A DNA stretch of 64,000 nt from Lewinellaceae bacterium (GCA_020636315.1 JACJYA010000023.1:34576-98575); one strand, 5' to 3'; positions 46,001 through 52,988 are shown, numbered from the stretch's first letter. Notes: generated from the letters alone by a model not told the origin. Numbers and translations: made by a program.

Positions 46001-46500
46001 GCGAAGAGGTAACCCTGAATGCCCGCGTCAATATCCCGGAGAACGAGGTGGCCAGCCTGAGCTGGAATGCGGCGGACAGCCTTTCCTGTATGGATTGCCT
46101 GCGGCCGGTGGTTCAACCCTCCACCTCCGGTTCCTACTTCATTGAGGTGGTGGACGATAACGGCTGCGTGGCCACAGACCAGTTGATCATCTTTCTCGAT
46201 AAGAAACGCAATTTGTATGTTCCTAATGTCTTTTCGCCCAATGAGGACGGCAAAAACGATGTGTTTATGCCTTTTGCCGGGCCGGAGGTTACGAAAATAC
46301 GCTCGTTCCTGATCTTCAACCGCTGGGGAGAATCGGTTTTTGAAGTCTATAACTTCCCTCCCAACGACCCCACTTATGGCTGGGATGGCACTTACCGGAC
46401 GGAATTGTACAACAGTGGGGTGTTCGCCTGGTTTGCCGAAGTGGAATTCATCGACGGGGTAGTAGAGATATTTAAAGGGGATGTGGTGTTGATGCGGTGA
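40090..46500 (+). CDS. Giant T9SS-secreted repeat protein 2 (SprB-like)
   Basis: 2,136 residues with a signal peptide (CLAVTVGLFPSFSFGQ). It is a full-length paralogue of the preceding giant protein with the same order of domains. The N-terminal domain (CAGAIVLCSNASISF, DYDFAIYGPDVDC, PVRCSYAG, FLDC) and one Ig-like domain are followed by 18 short repeats of about 70 residues with paired Cys (for example FCEGSSTTLDAGGGYAAYAW to SVTVTDANGCQG). Then come four longer repeats, one SprB repeat (CYGDADGSILIAG to GGTPPYLYSFDG), an Ig-like domain and the CHU_C/type B sorting domain (VPNVFSPNEDGKNDVF, FLIFNRWGESVF, GWDGT). It should be exported by the type IX system and displayed on the surface or released. 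Repeat copies differ throughout, so this is an old expansion. It has its own promoter-like sequence. Confidence 0.92.
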   Translation: MLHFYRFCCCLAVTVGLFPSFSFGQGAPDCAGAIVLCSNASISFNPQGTGAVNDFAIPGNSQGCLATGERNTAWYYFEFNNMMPPNSEITFTITPNGSADYDFAIYGPDVDCGGLGGPVRCSYAGTFGQTGLGNGATDFSEGAGGDAFVAPLTVQPGQGFYLVVDNFSSNNTSFGLTWGGSAAPFLDCSATPPCSVSLNYSPNYNLCAGSPPIQLQGIINGSDGTEVISWSATNGGDAYLSNPFIANPTVNIPAGVSGTFQYTITVTQGTCTDMATISVNASSVPAPQITGDAQFCQGQSATLSATPGFSFYTWSNGQTGPSITVNTGSNYSVTVTNAQGCQGVASFNVAQVPIPAPNVTGPGQLCPAGTGLLDAGPGFDTYEWSTGDMGQQGFADGPGLYQVTVTQSGCVGTGQVVVQPAPNLLINVTGDNTICPGQSVSMYADPGYASYMWSNGSQGDINTVSAPGNYTVLVEDAEGCSGTASFTVIPVTPPTPAITGNLAICQGNSTDLFTGAGFQSYAWSTGDQAFVTTVSTPGIYSVTVTDVEGCTGTASAEVTESPGPLPEITGDTNICTGASTQLSVAAGFSSYQWSDDGAGQSIQAGAGGVYSVTVTDDTGCEGVDSIVVVENSNPVPVINAPAGLCPEEGASLSLNGQYQSYTWSTGEMLDSILIPGAGDYSVTVTDANGCEGVASASIPEYQAPSPPSGIEVEYCQGDSASLAAPPGFVEYFWDGGSTDSLLVVDAPGPYAYTITDNNGCTAAGSILAVENPIPDFSISGELEYCENNSTALSAPAGFSGYQWSTGAAGPSVTINMPGAVSVTVTDANGCVGEQSVSVVENPLPDAVISGILEFCTDGATTLSAGSGFAGYAWSDGSTQSSINVNQAGDYSLTVTDANGCVNSETATVAEIPELHPVIMGDVEFCQGTSTTLQAQAGYQSYNWSTGSSSAEASVSAPGTVSLSVVDNNGCEGTATVEVSELPLPEPAITGVDFFCEGSSTTLDAGGGYAAYAWTGNDSTQQLTVTQPGAYSVTVTDANGCQGEGVLEVDEIPAPEPVISGELLFCPEGSTELTTTGNYASYLWSNDESQSFTEISQPGTYSLTVTDGFGCQGSASVDVDNFAVTPPPITGVLNYCPGESTSLSAGSGYTSYLWTTGAVTSDITVSANGAYGVTATDVNGCQSSSEVSVAAYPVSPPQISGDSAFCAGGTANLQAGAGFSEYNWSNGGAQPSLAVNSGGIYSLTVTDGNGCNTSSSFSVTQNPLPQVSIGGSTSYCIGGFTTLNAGAQYADYDWSTGSTTPTVQVDQAGTYGLTVTDANGCVGSAEVEVTEDIELNPVISGPTAFCPGTSTTLDAGEGFQSYQWSDNSTGQSLVADAPGAYSVTVTDASGCTGNAEVTVSEYPAPVPVIEGELEYCAGNSTSLLAAGGNFADFDWSTGAFEPQITVTQPGDYSLTATDGNGCVESVSVSVVENPLPVFQISGELSFCEGDGAELSAPEGFASYLWSNGAQGPAITVQAPGNYGLTVTNDFGCSSQQAVSTTQIPQPFADAGSPRVINCYNTTVTLGGGGSSQGGNILYEWSGPGIDASNANMQFPVVNVAGQYTLTTVNTSLGCSSEPSMVEVSDDTDDPVVVLEVLDVLDCTTSSVLIDGSNSSTGQNYTYEWYDGNMDPLTGQEQMLEVSVPDTYSLIVTDTVSGCDALASVEVNENVSYPVADAGQPQHLDCEVNTVILNASGSQSGATIIYNWVTADGNILNGADSPAPEVDEPGVYVLVVTDTANYCTNTDTVLVTQDVNVPVANAGQAQQIDCVNPTVPLDGSGSSAGSQYSYQWAFGQLDNIVGSGLTYIADEPGAYFIIVTDIENGCTNTDAVEVGQNAAAPSDIALALDGPTCYGDADGSILIAGVTGGTPPYLYSFDGQPLNSQSSFPDLPAGTYTLLVQDAIGCEYELEATLEDGNDLMVDLGPDLTVKLGEEVTLNARVNIPENEVASLSWNAADSLSCMDCLRPVVQPSTSGSYFIEVVDDNGCVATDQLIIFLDKKRNLYVPNVFSPNEDGKNDVFMPFAGPEVTKIRSFLIFNRWGESVFEVYNFPPNDPTYGWDGTYRTELYNSGVFAWFAEVEFIDGVVEIFKGDVVLMR

Positions 46501-46522
46501 GGGGGGGAGAGGTGTAAGGGTG

Positions 46523-46663
46523 CTGGACTTTGGACGTGCCCCATTTGAAGTCGGAAGTGGGAAATCGGAAGTCGGAACTTGGGTCCAAATAGGTGCTCAA
46601 CGCCTGTTTTTCCGCCTTCCGCCTTCTGATTTCCGACTTTACCCCAGGACCGTCCAAAGTCCA
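46523..46663. repeat. Dispersed palindromic element, copy 2
   Basis: It has the same terminal inverted repeats as 30658-30820 (TGGACTTTGGACG and its complement) and nearly the same interior, but one 21-base unit fewer. It starts 23 bases after the stop of giant gene 2 and could also act as a transcript-end hairpin. Confidence 0.85.
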
Positions 46664-46757
46664 AATGGGTGGAAAGGTGGAAAGGTGTATCCCCCTTTGC
46701 TGAAGCTACGGCGGATGAGAAAAGGGAGCAGTGGGCAGTGTATCAGGTCCACTTTCT

Positions 46758-46848
46758 GGGACTGTTCATAGTTTCTGGTTTCTGAGTTCCTCGTTGCCCT
46801 GGAAACCAGCGGATTAGCTTAACGCGGACACACTTAATTGAACTATCC
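46758..46848 (-). mobile_element. 91-bp MITE-like element, copy 2, with 9-bp target duplication
   Basis: This is the inverted counterpart of 29305-29395, the same length and about 86% identical by eye. It is flanked by CCACTTTCT on both sides (46749-46757 and 46849-46857). The flanking repeat differs from that of copy 1, as expected for independent insertions. Confidence 0.78.
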
Positions 46849-46959
46849 CCACTTTCTTAAGAGGGGATAAGTGTATTCGTGCGGTAGTAAATTTGGCTGC
46901 AGATGATGCTATCGCATCGCAAAAGATCAATCGATAACAGAGAAAAATAAGCTGTAAAA

Positions 46960-47316
46960 ATGCTAACGAGCATCAGTCCAAAATTGCCAATGCGTGATAA
47001 AGCCTTAACGAAGGACTTCTACCTGAACAAATTGAGTTTTAAGGTGCTTGGCGATTATGAAGACTATTTAATAGTGAGGAAAGGCCATATTGAAATTCAC
47101 TTTTTTGAGTTTAAGGAACTGGACCCGAAAGAAAACTACGGACAGGTTTACATAAGGACGGATGATATTGACAACCTCTATCAGGCATTGCTTGACAATA
47201 AAGTAGCCATACACCCCAACGGGCATTTACAAAATAAACCATGGGGGCAAAAGGAATTTGCTTTACTCGACCCGGACAACAACCTGCTGACTTTTGGGCA
47301 AGCCCTTAAAAAATGA
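46960..47316 (+). CDS. VOC/bleomycin-resistance-like protein
   Basis: 118 residues, the usual length for a single glyoxalase/bleomycin-resistance unit. It reads ISPKLPMRDKALTKDFYLNK, LGFKVL-like LSFKVLGDYEDYLIVRKGHI, EIHFFEFKEL, YIRTDDIDNLYQALLDN and the closing FALLDPDNNLLTFGQ, matching BRP-type members that bind drugs or small molecules. Metal ligands are not all evident, so it may be a binding protein. The base composition is AT-rich compared with its neighbours, which hints at recent acquisition. Its 3' end overlaps the convergent DUF2027 gene by 11 bases. Confidence 0.85.
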   Translation: MLTSISPKLPMRDKALTKDFYLNKLSFKVLGDYEDYLIVRKGHIEIHFFEFKELDPKENYGQVYIRTDDIDNLYQALLDNKVAIHPNGHLQNKPWGQKEFALLDPDNNLLTFGQALKK

Positions 47317-48349
47317 CCTCCGTTGCCCCGTAGCCGTATCGGGGATGGTACTCATTCCGGAAGGTGCTCACCTCGGGGATTTGCAGCAGGCGGCTGGCGA
47401 TGGCGTCCCGCAGGCGGCCTTTGCCGACGCCGTGGATGATGAAAACGCGTTCCACTCCAAGGCGAATGGCCTTTTCGATGTAGGATTCGAAATGAAACAG
47501 TTGCAGGCGCAGAATTTCGGCCTTGCTCAGCTTTTTTGAGTTGGGAGAGAGGTTTTCTATATGCAGGTCGAGCTCCGGGATGAATTCCGCCAGTTCGATC
47601 ACCTCATGTGGCATGCGCTGCCGGATGTCTGTCAATGAAGCTACGGGCCGGATATTTCGCCGGGTATAAGATTGGAGGTCTTCTTCCTTATCGTCAATTC
47701 TTCCTTTCAGCTCTTCGAACAACCGGAACAGGTGGACCCTTTTGTTGAGCAGGGGAGCCGTCTTGACCTTATTGAAAAATTGCTTGGGTTTCAGGCGCAG
47801 CGTTTTGTGCATTTTGCTGCCGGTGCCCTGGGTGGTGATTCGCCAGCAGTCGATCTCAAAGACGGGCCCGTCGTTGAGTTGGTCGAAGAGCAGTTCTCCG
47901 ACCTGTTGGGTGGAAACCTGGTTCAGCTTGCCGTTGTAGCGCAGCCCCAGGCGCCCGTCGAGGAACAATTCCATGCCGATAATGGTGTCGTACTGGGTAT
48001 CGTTGATCAGAACGATCCCGTATTTTTCGGCGTGCCCCTCAGGGTTGAGGACAGGGTCGAAAGCCAACTGGATGCCGAAGCTTTTGAGGATGGCATACTG
48101 GGTTTCGATGGGCGGCCGTTCGGGAAGCCCTTTTTTTTCCTTTTGCTTGCCCGGAACGATCTTCGCCTTGACCGAAGGATGGGCGTCCTGAAAATCTTCC
48201 GCCCGCACCAGGTCGTCGATGAAGGCCGGTATTTCGAAGTCGCCGTCGTCGAGCAATACGCTGACCATGCCGTTGTCGAGCAGGCCTGTGACAACGCCTT
48301 CATCCCTGGAGTGCAGGAACCGGACCCTCGTGCCGACGGCGAAAAGCAT
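47306..48349 (-). CDS. DUF2027 and Smr domain protein
   Basis: 347 residues from the ATG at 48347-48349; a longer frame to 48436 lacks support. The N-terminus (FAVGTRVRFLHSRDEGVVTG, VLLDDGDFEIPAF) is an SH3-like strand set of DUF2027. The middle part includes YDTIIGMELFLDG and LLFDQLN. The C-terminus has the Smr domain (about 265-347): LDLHIENL, LRLQLFHFESYIEKAIRLG and VFIIHGVGKGRLRDAI, where the HGxGxG loop is typical of MutS2-like Smr nucleases. Smr domains cleave or bind branched DNA or RNA. This pairing is characteristic of Bacteroidota. It overlaps the VOC gene tail to tail. Confidence 0.9.
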   Translation of the reverse strand: MLFAVGTRVRFLHSRDEGVVTGLLDNGMVSVLLDDGDFEIPAFIDDLVRAEDFQDAHPSVKAKIVPGKQKEKKGLPERPPIETQYAILKSFGIQLAFDPVLNPEGHAEKYGIVLINDTQYDTIIGMELFLDGRLGLRYNGKLNQVSTQQVGELLFDQLNDGPVFEIDCWRITTQGTGSKMHKTLRLKPKQFFNKVKTAPLLNKRVHLFRLFEELKGRIDDKEEDLQSYTRRNIRPVASLTDIRQRMPHEVIELAEFIPELDLHIENLSPNSKKLSKAEILRLQLFHFESYIEKAIRLGVERVFIIHGVGKGRLRDAIASRLLQIPEVSTFRNEYHPRYGYGATEVIF

Positions 48350-48446
48350 GGTTCGTACAGATAATTGTTTTGGAGAAGATAGAACAACCCATCCTGCCCG
48401 TGGTTCAAAAATACCCATTACCTTTAGTGCAGACAAAAAAACAGGT

Positions 48447-49088
48447 ATGAATATACGCTGGAAGATAGCCCAGGCGGCGGAAATCCGCTGGTGGCGGTCC
48501 TACCTGCGCAAAAAAAAGCCGGAAGATTACCTGGAGCAGAAGGCCGCCTACTGGAAAAGAGTGCTGAAGGCCGCCCGTTTTGAACCGGCTCCCGGCGCCT
48601 GTGTTCTGGATGCCGGTTGCGGGCCGGCGGGTATATTTATTATCCTGGAAGAACAGGAGGTGCACGCCGTTGACCCTCTGCTGGAATCCTACCGGGACAG
48701 CCTGCCCCATTTTGACCCTGCCCGATATCCAAACGTGCAGTTTTTTGCAGAACCTCTGGAGGCTTTTAACCCGCCTGCTCTCTATGATGTCATTTTCTGC
48801 CTCAATGCCATCAACCATGTAGCAGATCTGCCGGCATCACTGGGTGTGCTGGCCAGCAACCTGAAGCCGGGAGGCCAGCTTTTGTTGTCCGTGGATGCCC
48901 ATAATCACGGTTTTCTGAAAAGGGTATTCCAGTGGCTGCCGGGAGATGTGTTGCACCCGCAACAGTATAGCCTGGAGGAATACCGCGCCATGCTGGAAGG
49001 CAGAGGGTTGAAGGTGCAGCGTGAGGTGCAACTGAAGGAAGGCTTTATTTTTGACTATTATCTGATGGTGGCGGCGAGGAACGCCTGA
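48447..49088 (+). CDS. Class I SAM-dependent methyltransferase
   Basis: 213 residues from the ATG at 48447. Motif I is CVLDAGCGPAGIFI at about 52-65, the acidic loop ending beta 2 is VHAVDPLLESY, and the later strands are VIFCLNAINHVADL and LKPGGQLLLSVDAHNHG. This pattern fits Methyltransf_11/UbiE-type enzymes acting on small molecules or lipids; the acceptor is not indicated. It is divergent from the DUF2027 gene with a 97-base gap and convergent with the deaminase gene five bases on. Confidence 0.85.
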   Translation: MNIRWKIAQAAEIRWWRSYLRKKKPEDYLEQKAAYWKRVLKAARFEPAPGACVLDAGCGPAGIFIILEEQEVHAVDPLLESYRDSLPHFDPARYPNVQFFAEPLEAFNPPALYDVIFCLNAINHVADLPASLGVLASNLKPGGQLLLSVDAHNHGFLKRVFQWLPGDVLHPQQYSLEEYRAMLEGRGLKVQREVQLKEGFIFDYYLMVAARNA

Positions 49089-49093
49089 ATCCC

Positions 49094-49531
49094 TCACACC
49101 CCAATATCCTCGCTCCACAACCCCGGCTGCTCCCGGATGAACTTTTCCATCAGCTCCCGGCATTCATCGTTATCCGCCACTACCACTTCCACGCCTCTGG
49201 ATATTAACAGTTCCTCCTCGCCCATGAAGGTTTGGTGTTCCCCGATCACCACTTTGGGGATCTCGTAGAGCAGTATAGCGCCGGTGCACATAGGGCAGGG
49301 CGAAAGGGTGGTGTATAGAACACATTCCCGGTAAACTGAGGCGGGAAGGCGGCCGGCGTTCTCCAGGGCGTCCATCTCGCCGTGCAGGATGGGGCTGCCT
49401 TTCTGCACCCGCCGGTTGTGTCCCCTGCCGATGACCTTTCCTTTGTGAACGATAACGGACCCGATGGGAATGCCGCCTTCTTCGTATCCTTTTCGGGCTT
49501 CTTCGAGCGCTGCTTCCAGAAATTTATCCAT
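49094..49531 (-). CDS. Cytosine deaminase, yeast FCY1 type
   Basis: 145 residues of the zinc-dependent CDA fold. Ligands and catalysis: HGEMDALENAGR with His50 and the proton-shuttle Glu52, then TTLSPCPMCTGAI with Cys79 and Cys82. Long stretches follow the yeast cytosine deaminase pattern: EGGIPIGSV, GRGHNRRVQKGS, LHGE, LYEIPKVVIGE, ISRGVEVVV and a C-terminus with WSEDIG. Yeast FCY1 deaminates cytosine to uracil. Bacteria normally use the unrelated amidohydrolase CodA. The NCS1 permease gene lies directly upstream on the same strand, supporting uptake and deamination of a nucleobase. A guanine or tRNA adenosine deaminase is less likely given the C-terminal match. Confidence 0.85.
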   Translation of the reverse strand: MDKFLEAALEEARKGYEEGGIPIGSVIVHKGKVIGRGHNRRVQKGSPILHGEMDALENAGRLPASVYRECVLYTTLSPCPMCTGAILLYEIPKVVIGEHQTFMGEEELLISRGVEVVVADNDECRELMEKFIREQPGLWSEDIGV

Positions 49532-49629
49532 GTTGGTTGAAGATCGTGTTTATCCGGCTAATATCATTAATTCATGTTGCGATCAATCATTTTCGGCCGG
49601 AGGGTTAATCATCCCTCTGGCCACCAAAT

Positions 49630-51165
49630 TCATTTGGTTACCCGGTTGGCCGCCGGTACCGGCGCTACTGCCGGAGAAGCTTGCTTCGCCTGGCTGAAGG
49701 CTCCCCTCCGGATCAGGGACAGGGCCCCGTATATGCCGAAGGCAAGGAAAAAGGTGACAAACCAGGCGTAGGAATACAGCCTTTGCCAGAATTCCGGAAT
49801 GCTGTCGGCCGGGAGGAGTCCCAGTTGCACCAGGAAGCCGGGGAGTACGGGAAGCAGGCTGGCTATCAGGGCGATCCAGGCGCTGGCGTTCCATCCCCGG
49901 TAAGGCCCGTCGGGCTTGAACAGGCCGGCCAGGTTGAGGCGGCCTTTCCGGATCACGTAGTAATCGCAGATCATCACCCCGGCGATGGCGCCGAGCAGGG
50001 CCGAATATCCGATCAGCCACAGGAAGATGAACCCCTGCGGGTCGGCCATCAGTTTCCAGGGGAGGATCAGGATGCCGATGAACCCGGTGATGTACCCTCC
50101 CATCCTAAAACTGATGCGGCGGGGCAGGATGTTGGCAATGTCGTTGGCGGAAGCCACTACGTTGGCGGCGATGTTGGTGGAAAGGGTGGCCAGCGTGAGC
50201 CCCAGCATGGCTACGATGACGACCAGTGGGTTGCTGAAGCGCCCCAGGAGAGCTACGGGGTCCCAGATCGCCTCTCCGAAGATCAGTAGGGTGGCGCTCG
50301 TCACCGCAATGCCGAGGAAGGAGTACAACACCATGGTGCCCGGCAGTCCGATGGCCTGGCCCAGCATCTGAGATTTCTGGCTCCGGGCATAGCGGGTAAA
50401 GTCGGGGATGTTCAGGGAGAGGGTGGCCCAGAAGCCGACCATGGCGGTCAGGCTGGGCCAGAAAATGGCCCAGAAGTTTTCCGATCCCTGTCCTTTCATC
50501 TGGTTGGAGGCCTCCAGGATGGCGCTCAGAGAGCCTACCTCCCGCCATGCCCAGGCCAGCAGCCCTATGCCCATCAGCAGAAGGAAGGGCGCCGCCCAGC
50601 TTTCCAGCCGTTTGATCGTTTCAATACCCCGGAAAATGACCCAGATATTCAGCAGCCAGAACAGGATGAAGCTACCGGCCTGCGCTGCATTCAAACCGAT
50701 AAAACTGCCCAGCGAGGGACTGTCCGCCAGCGAAGGGTAGAGGGCCAGCGCCAGATGGTATATCGCTTCCCCGCCGATCCAGCACTGTATGCCGAACCAC
50801 CCGCAGCCCACCAGTGCCCGGAGCAGCGCCGCCACCACGGCCCCTCCCGTTCCGAAGCTCGACCGGAGCAGTACCGGAAAGGGAATGCCGTATTTGGTAC
50901 CGGCGCGGGCGTTGAGCACCATGGGGATCAGCACGATGGCGTTGCCCAGCAGAATGGTGAACAGGGCCTGCTTCCAGTTCATCCCTTCTCCGATCAGGCT
51001 GCTGGCCAGCATGTAGGTGGGGATGCAGACGGCCATCCCGATCCAGATGGATGCGATATTCCAGGTACCCCAGCTGCGCCGGGCCCGGGGCACCGGAGCG
51101 AAATCTTCGCTGTACAGAGGGGAATCGGAAACGTTCTCCTTAAGCTCGATGATCTCCTTGTTCAT
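49630..51165 (-). CDS. NCS1 family nucleobase/hydantoin permease
   Basis: 511 residues with about 12 membrane helices. The NCS1 signature region is at the N-terminus (RSWGTWNIASIWIGMAVCIP, YMLASSLIGEGMNWKQAL, GTKYGIPFPVLLRSSFGTGG), followed by GLNAAQAGSFILFWLLNIWV, IPDFTRYARSQKSQMLGQAIG and MICDYYVIRKGRLNLAGLF. NCS1 proteins import cytosine, uracil, allantoin or hydantoins with sodium or protons. The overall pattern resembles Mhp1/PucI-type carriers. The gene is followed after 98 bases by the cytosine deaminase gene on the same strand, so cytosine is the most likely cargo (inference). Confidence 0.92.
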   Translation of the reverse strand: MNKEIIELKENVSDSPLYSEDFAPVPRARRSWGTWNIASIWIGMAVCIPTYMLASSLIGEGMNWKQALFTILLGNAIVLIPMVLNARAGTKYGIPFPVLLRSSFGTGGAVVAALLRALVGCGWFGIQCWIGGEAIYHLALALYPSLADSPSLGSFIGLNAAQAGSFILFWLLNIWVIFRGIETIKRLESWAAPFLLLMGIGLLAWAWREVGSLSAILEASNQMKGQGSENFWAIFWPSLTAMVGFWATLSLNIPDFTRYARSQKSQMLGQAIGLPGTMVLYSFLGIAVTSATLLIFGEAIWDPVALLGRFSNPLVVIVAMLGLTLATLSTNIAANVVASANDIANILPRRISFRMGGYITGFIGILILPWKLMADPQGFIFLWLIGYSALLGAIAGVMICDYYVIRKGRLNLAGLFKPDGPYRGWNASAWIALIASLLPVLPGFLVQLGLLPADSIPEFWQRLYSYAWFVTFFLAFGIYGALSLIRRGAFSQAKQASPAVAPVPAANRVTK

Positions 51166-51189
51166 GGTGGATTGTTGGTTTGGTTTGTA

Positions 51190-51927
51190 CTAAATTTTTC
51201 TGGCGGAGAATCCCATAAGGGGCGGCTCGGCCATGAAATGATTCCAGAAAGGGTTGTCCTTCTGAGAGGGGTGCAGGGCGATGCCCGTCCACCGGAAATC
51301 CACAAAGCCCGCTTCGGCGAAAGCCTCGGCATAGGTTTCCGGGTGGAGGTAATAGTTGTCGAACCGGAAGACGGCGCCGTCCTGATTGTAAAAGGTGTAA
51401 TGGATGGGGTCGCCCTCTTGCCTGTCCGGGCGGGTTTGCTTGATGAACCCGTATTTTCCGTAGGTTTCGTAGTAAAATGTGCGGTTGGACATATTGTCAT
51501 TGAAGCCGATGAAGCGGCCGCCCGGCTCGAGTTGCCGGTAGGCGGCCCGGCAGAAGGCCAGCAGTTCTTCTTTAGACCTGGCGTAGTTGAGGAGGTACAT
51601 GGCCACTACCATATCAAAAGATCCCAGGGTGGGCATTTCGGCAACGTCGTGCACCTGGTACCGGCAGCCCAGGGGCTTTTCAAATTCGGAAGCTTCCGCC
51701 AGATGGATCATTTCCGGTGAAATATCCACCCCCGTGACTTCGGCTGCCCTGGCCCGTTTCAACTTCCGGGTATAAAAGCCTTCTCCACAGGCGAGGTCCA
51801 GTACTTTATAGCCCCGGATATTCCCGGCGGCCTGAAAAAGGGTGTATTCTTCTATGTATTTGCGGAAGGGGAGCTGCTTGGAGTCCTTGTATTCCCGAGC
51901 AATGTCATCATAAACGGCATGTTCCAT
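51190..51927 (-). CDS. Class I SAM-dependent methyltransferase
   Basis: 245 residues. Motif I is VLDLACGEGFYTRKL at about 42-56, followed by VTGVDISPEMIHLAE, DVAEMPTLGSFDMVVAMYLL and LEPGGRFIGFNDNMSN. The family (Methyltransf_11/25) modifies small molecules; the acceptor is unknown. It lies 24 bases upstream of the NCS1 permease on the same strand and may share its transcript. The upstream side is closed by two hairpins. Confidence 0.88.
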   Translation of the reverse strand: MEHAVYDDIAREYKDSKQLPFRKYIEEYTLFQAAGNIRGYKVLDLACGEGFYTRKLKRARAAEVTGVDISPEMIHLAEASEFEKPLGCRYQVHDVAEMPTLGSFDMVVAMYLLNYARSKEELLAFCRAAYRQLEPGGRFIGFNDNMSNRTFYYETYGKYGFIKQTRPDRQEGDPIHYTFYNQDGAVFRFDNYYLHPETYAEAFAEAGFVDFRWTGIALHPSQKDNPFWNHFMAEPPLMGFSARKI

Positions 51928-51965
51928 GGCAAATGGGTTTTAACCTGAGAATAAAAAGCCTCAAA

Positions 51966-51996
51966 TTTAAGCGGCAATGGAAAATTGCCGCTTAAA
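51966..51996. terminator. 13-bp hairpin between methyltransferase genes
   Basis: TTTAAGCGGCAAT and ATTGCCGCTTAAA form a perfect stem with a five-base loop, downstream of the methyltransferase at 52159-52977 on the minus strand. It probably ends that transcript. Confidence 0.5.
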
Positions 51997-52003
51997 GATG
52001 GCC

Positions 52004-52069
52004 TTCAAGCGCTAATTTATTCCATTTCATTCCATCAGTCGCTTCGCTCGTGTTCCATTAGCGCTTGAA
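52004..52069. repeat. 13-bp inverted repeat with a 40-base spacer
   Basis: TTCAAGCGCTAAT (52004-52016) pairs exactly with 52057-52069. The spacer contains ATTCCATTTCATTCCATC and a small GCTTCGC hairpin. It may be a palindromic element or a second transcript-end structure. Confidence 0.45.
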
Positions 52070-52111
52070 TTATGAAACAAAGATGCAGGAGTGGTTCCCC
52101 TCCTGCGTCAC

Positions 52112-52140
52112 CTATTGTTTCAAAAAGGTGGATTATTGTT
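52112..52140 (+). repeat. 29-bp direct repeat, left copy
   Basis: The 29 bases starting CTATTGTTTCAAAAAGGTGG are identical to 53468-53496. The pair brackets the methyltransferase and cupin genes. Confidence 0.85.
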
Positions 52141-52158
52141 CCGGAAAGAGGGGAGCGG

Positions 52159-52977
52159 TTACTTCACGGCCCACACCTGGAAGATGCGGGGCAGGCTGAT
52201 CAGCGTATTTTCATCCTGCTCAAAGGCCCGTAGCTCCGCCAGGCAGGCCTCTACTGTTTTACTGGAAGCCAGTTGGTTGCGGATGAGCGTGTCGGCGATG
52301 TTTTCCAGTGTCAGGGAAGACATTTGTTTACCCTCACCGGTTTTGAAGACGGGCTGAACGACGTTGAACTGTATCTCTTTGAAGCCTGCCTGCCGGGCTA
52401 TTATCGGAAGCCTGGGGCCGATATTCGGGTCTGCCCCCTTTTGCTGGACGGCAGCGGTGTATAATGCTACATAATCGTCGAACGCCTGGCAGGCGGGATA
52501 GCAGAAATGCCCGGTGAAGTCGATATCTTCCAGAAGAATTCGCCCTCCCGGTTTCAGCATCTCGTATATTTTTCTGCACAGGGCACCGGGGTCGGCGAGG
52601 TGGGTCAGCAGGAAACGGCCGTAGGCAAAGTCATAGGTGTCGGGTTGGCTTTCCCAGTTTCGGAGATCCGCTTCCTGAAAGCTCACCTGGCTGAGGCCGA
52701 TTTTTTCTGCCTGCCGCCGGGCGAAGGAAATATTTTCGGCGTCCCAGTCGATCCCGGTGACGGAACCGGTGGCGCCTACGATCTCAGCCAGGCCCAGAGT
52801 GACGGCGCCTCCGCCGCAGCCCAGGTCCAGCCCGTGCTGGCCGGTTGCCAGGCCGCAGCGGTTAAAGAATGCCCGGGTGGTCGGGGCCATTGCCCGGTTG
52901 AGGATCTCCAGCCGGTTGCGCCCGGGAGTTCCTCCCCGGATGATGTATTGTTCGTGCTGTTTGGCTTTTGCAGTCAT
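52159..52977 (-). CDS. SAM-dependent methyltransferase, UbiE-like
   Basis: 272 residues. Motif I is GLDLGCGGGAVTLGLAE at about 49-65, then GSVTGIDWDAENISFARR, FAYGRFLLTHLADPGALCRK and LKPGGRILLEDIDF, in the order and spacing of Methyltransf_25/UbiE enzymes. The C-terminal 90 residues are helical. The acceptor is unknown. The cupin gene ends 11 bases upstream on the same strand, so the two are very likely co-transcribed and the cupin may act in the same small-molecule pathway. Confidence 0.88.
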   Translation of the reverse strand: MTAKAKQHEQYIIRGGTPGRNRLEILNRAMAPTTRAFFNRCGLATGQHGLDLGCGGGAVTLGLAEIVGATGSVTGIDWDAENISFARRQAEKIGLSQVSFQEADLRNWESQPDTYDFAYGRFLLTHLADPGALCRKIYEMLKPGGRILLEDIDFTGHFCYPACQAFDDYVALYTAAVQQKGADPNIGPRLPIIARQAGFKEIQFNVVQPVFKTGEGKQMSSLTLENIADTLIRNQLASSKTVEACLAELRAFEQDENTLISLPRIFQVWAVK

Positions 52978-52988
52978 GGCGTTTGTTT

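Noticed and set aside
33448..46500. Regularly spaced repeats suggesting a CRISPR array or satellite
   Set aside because: The periodicity of about 210 bases is that of protein repeats in an open frame; DNA copies are diverged and there are no conserved short repeats with unique spacers.
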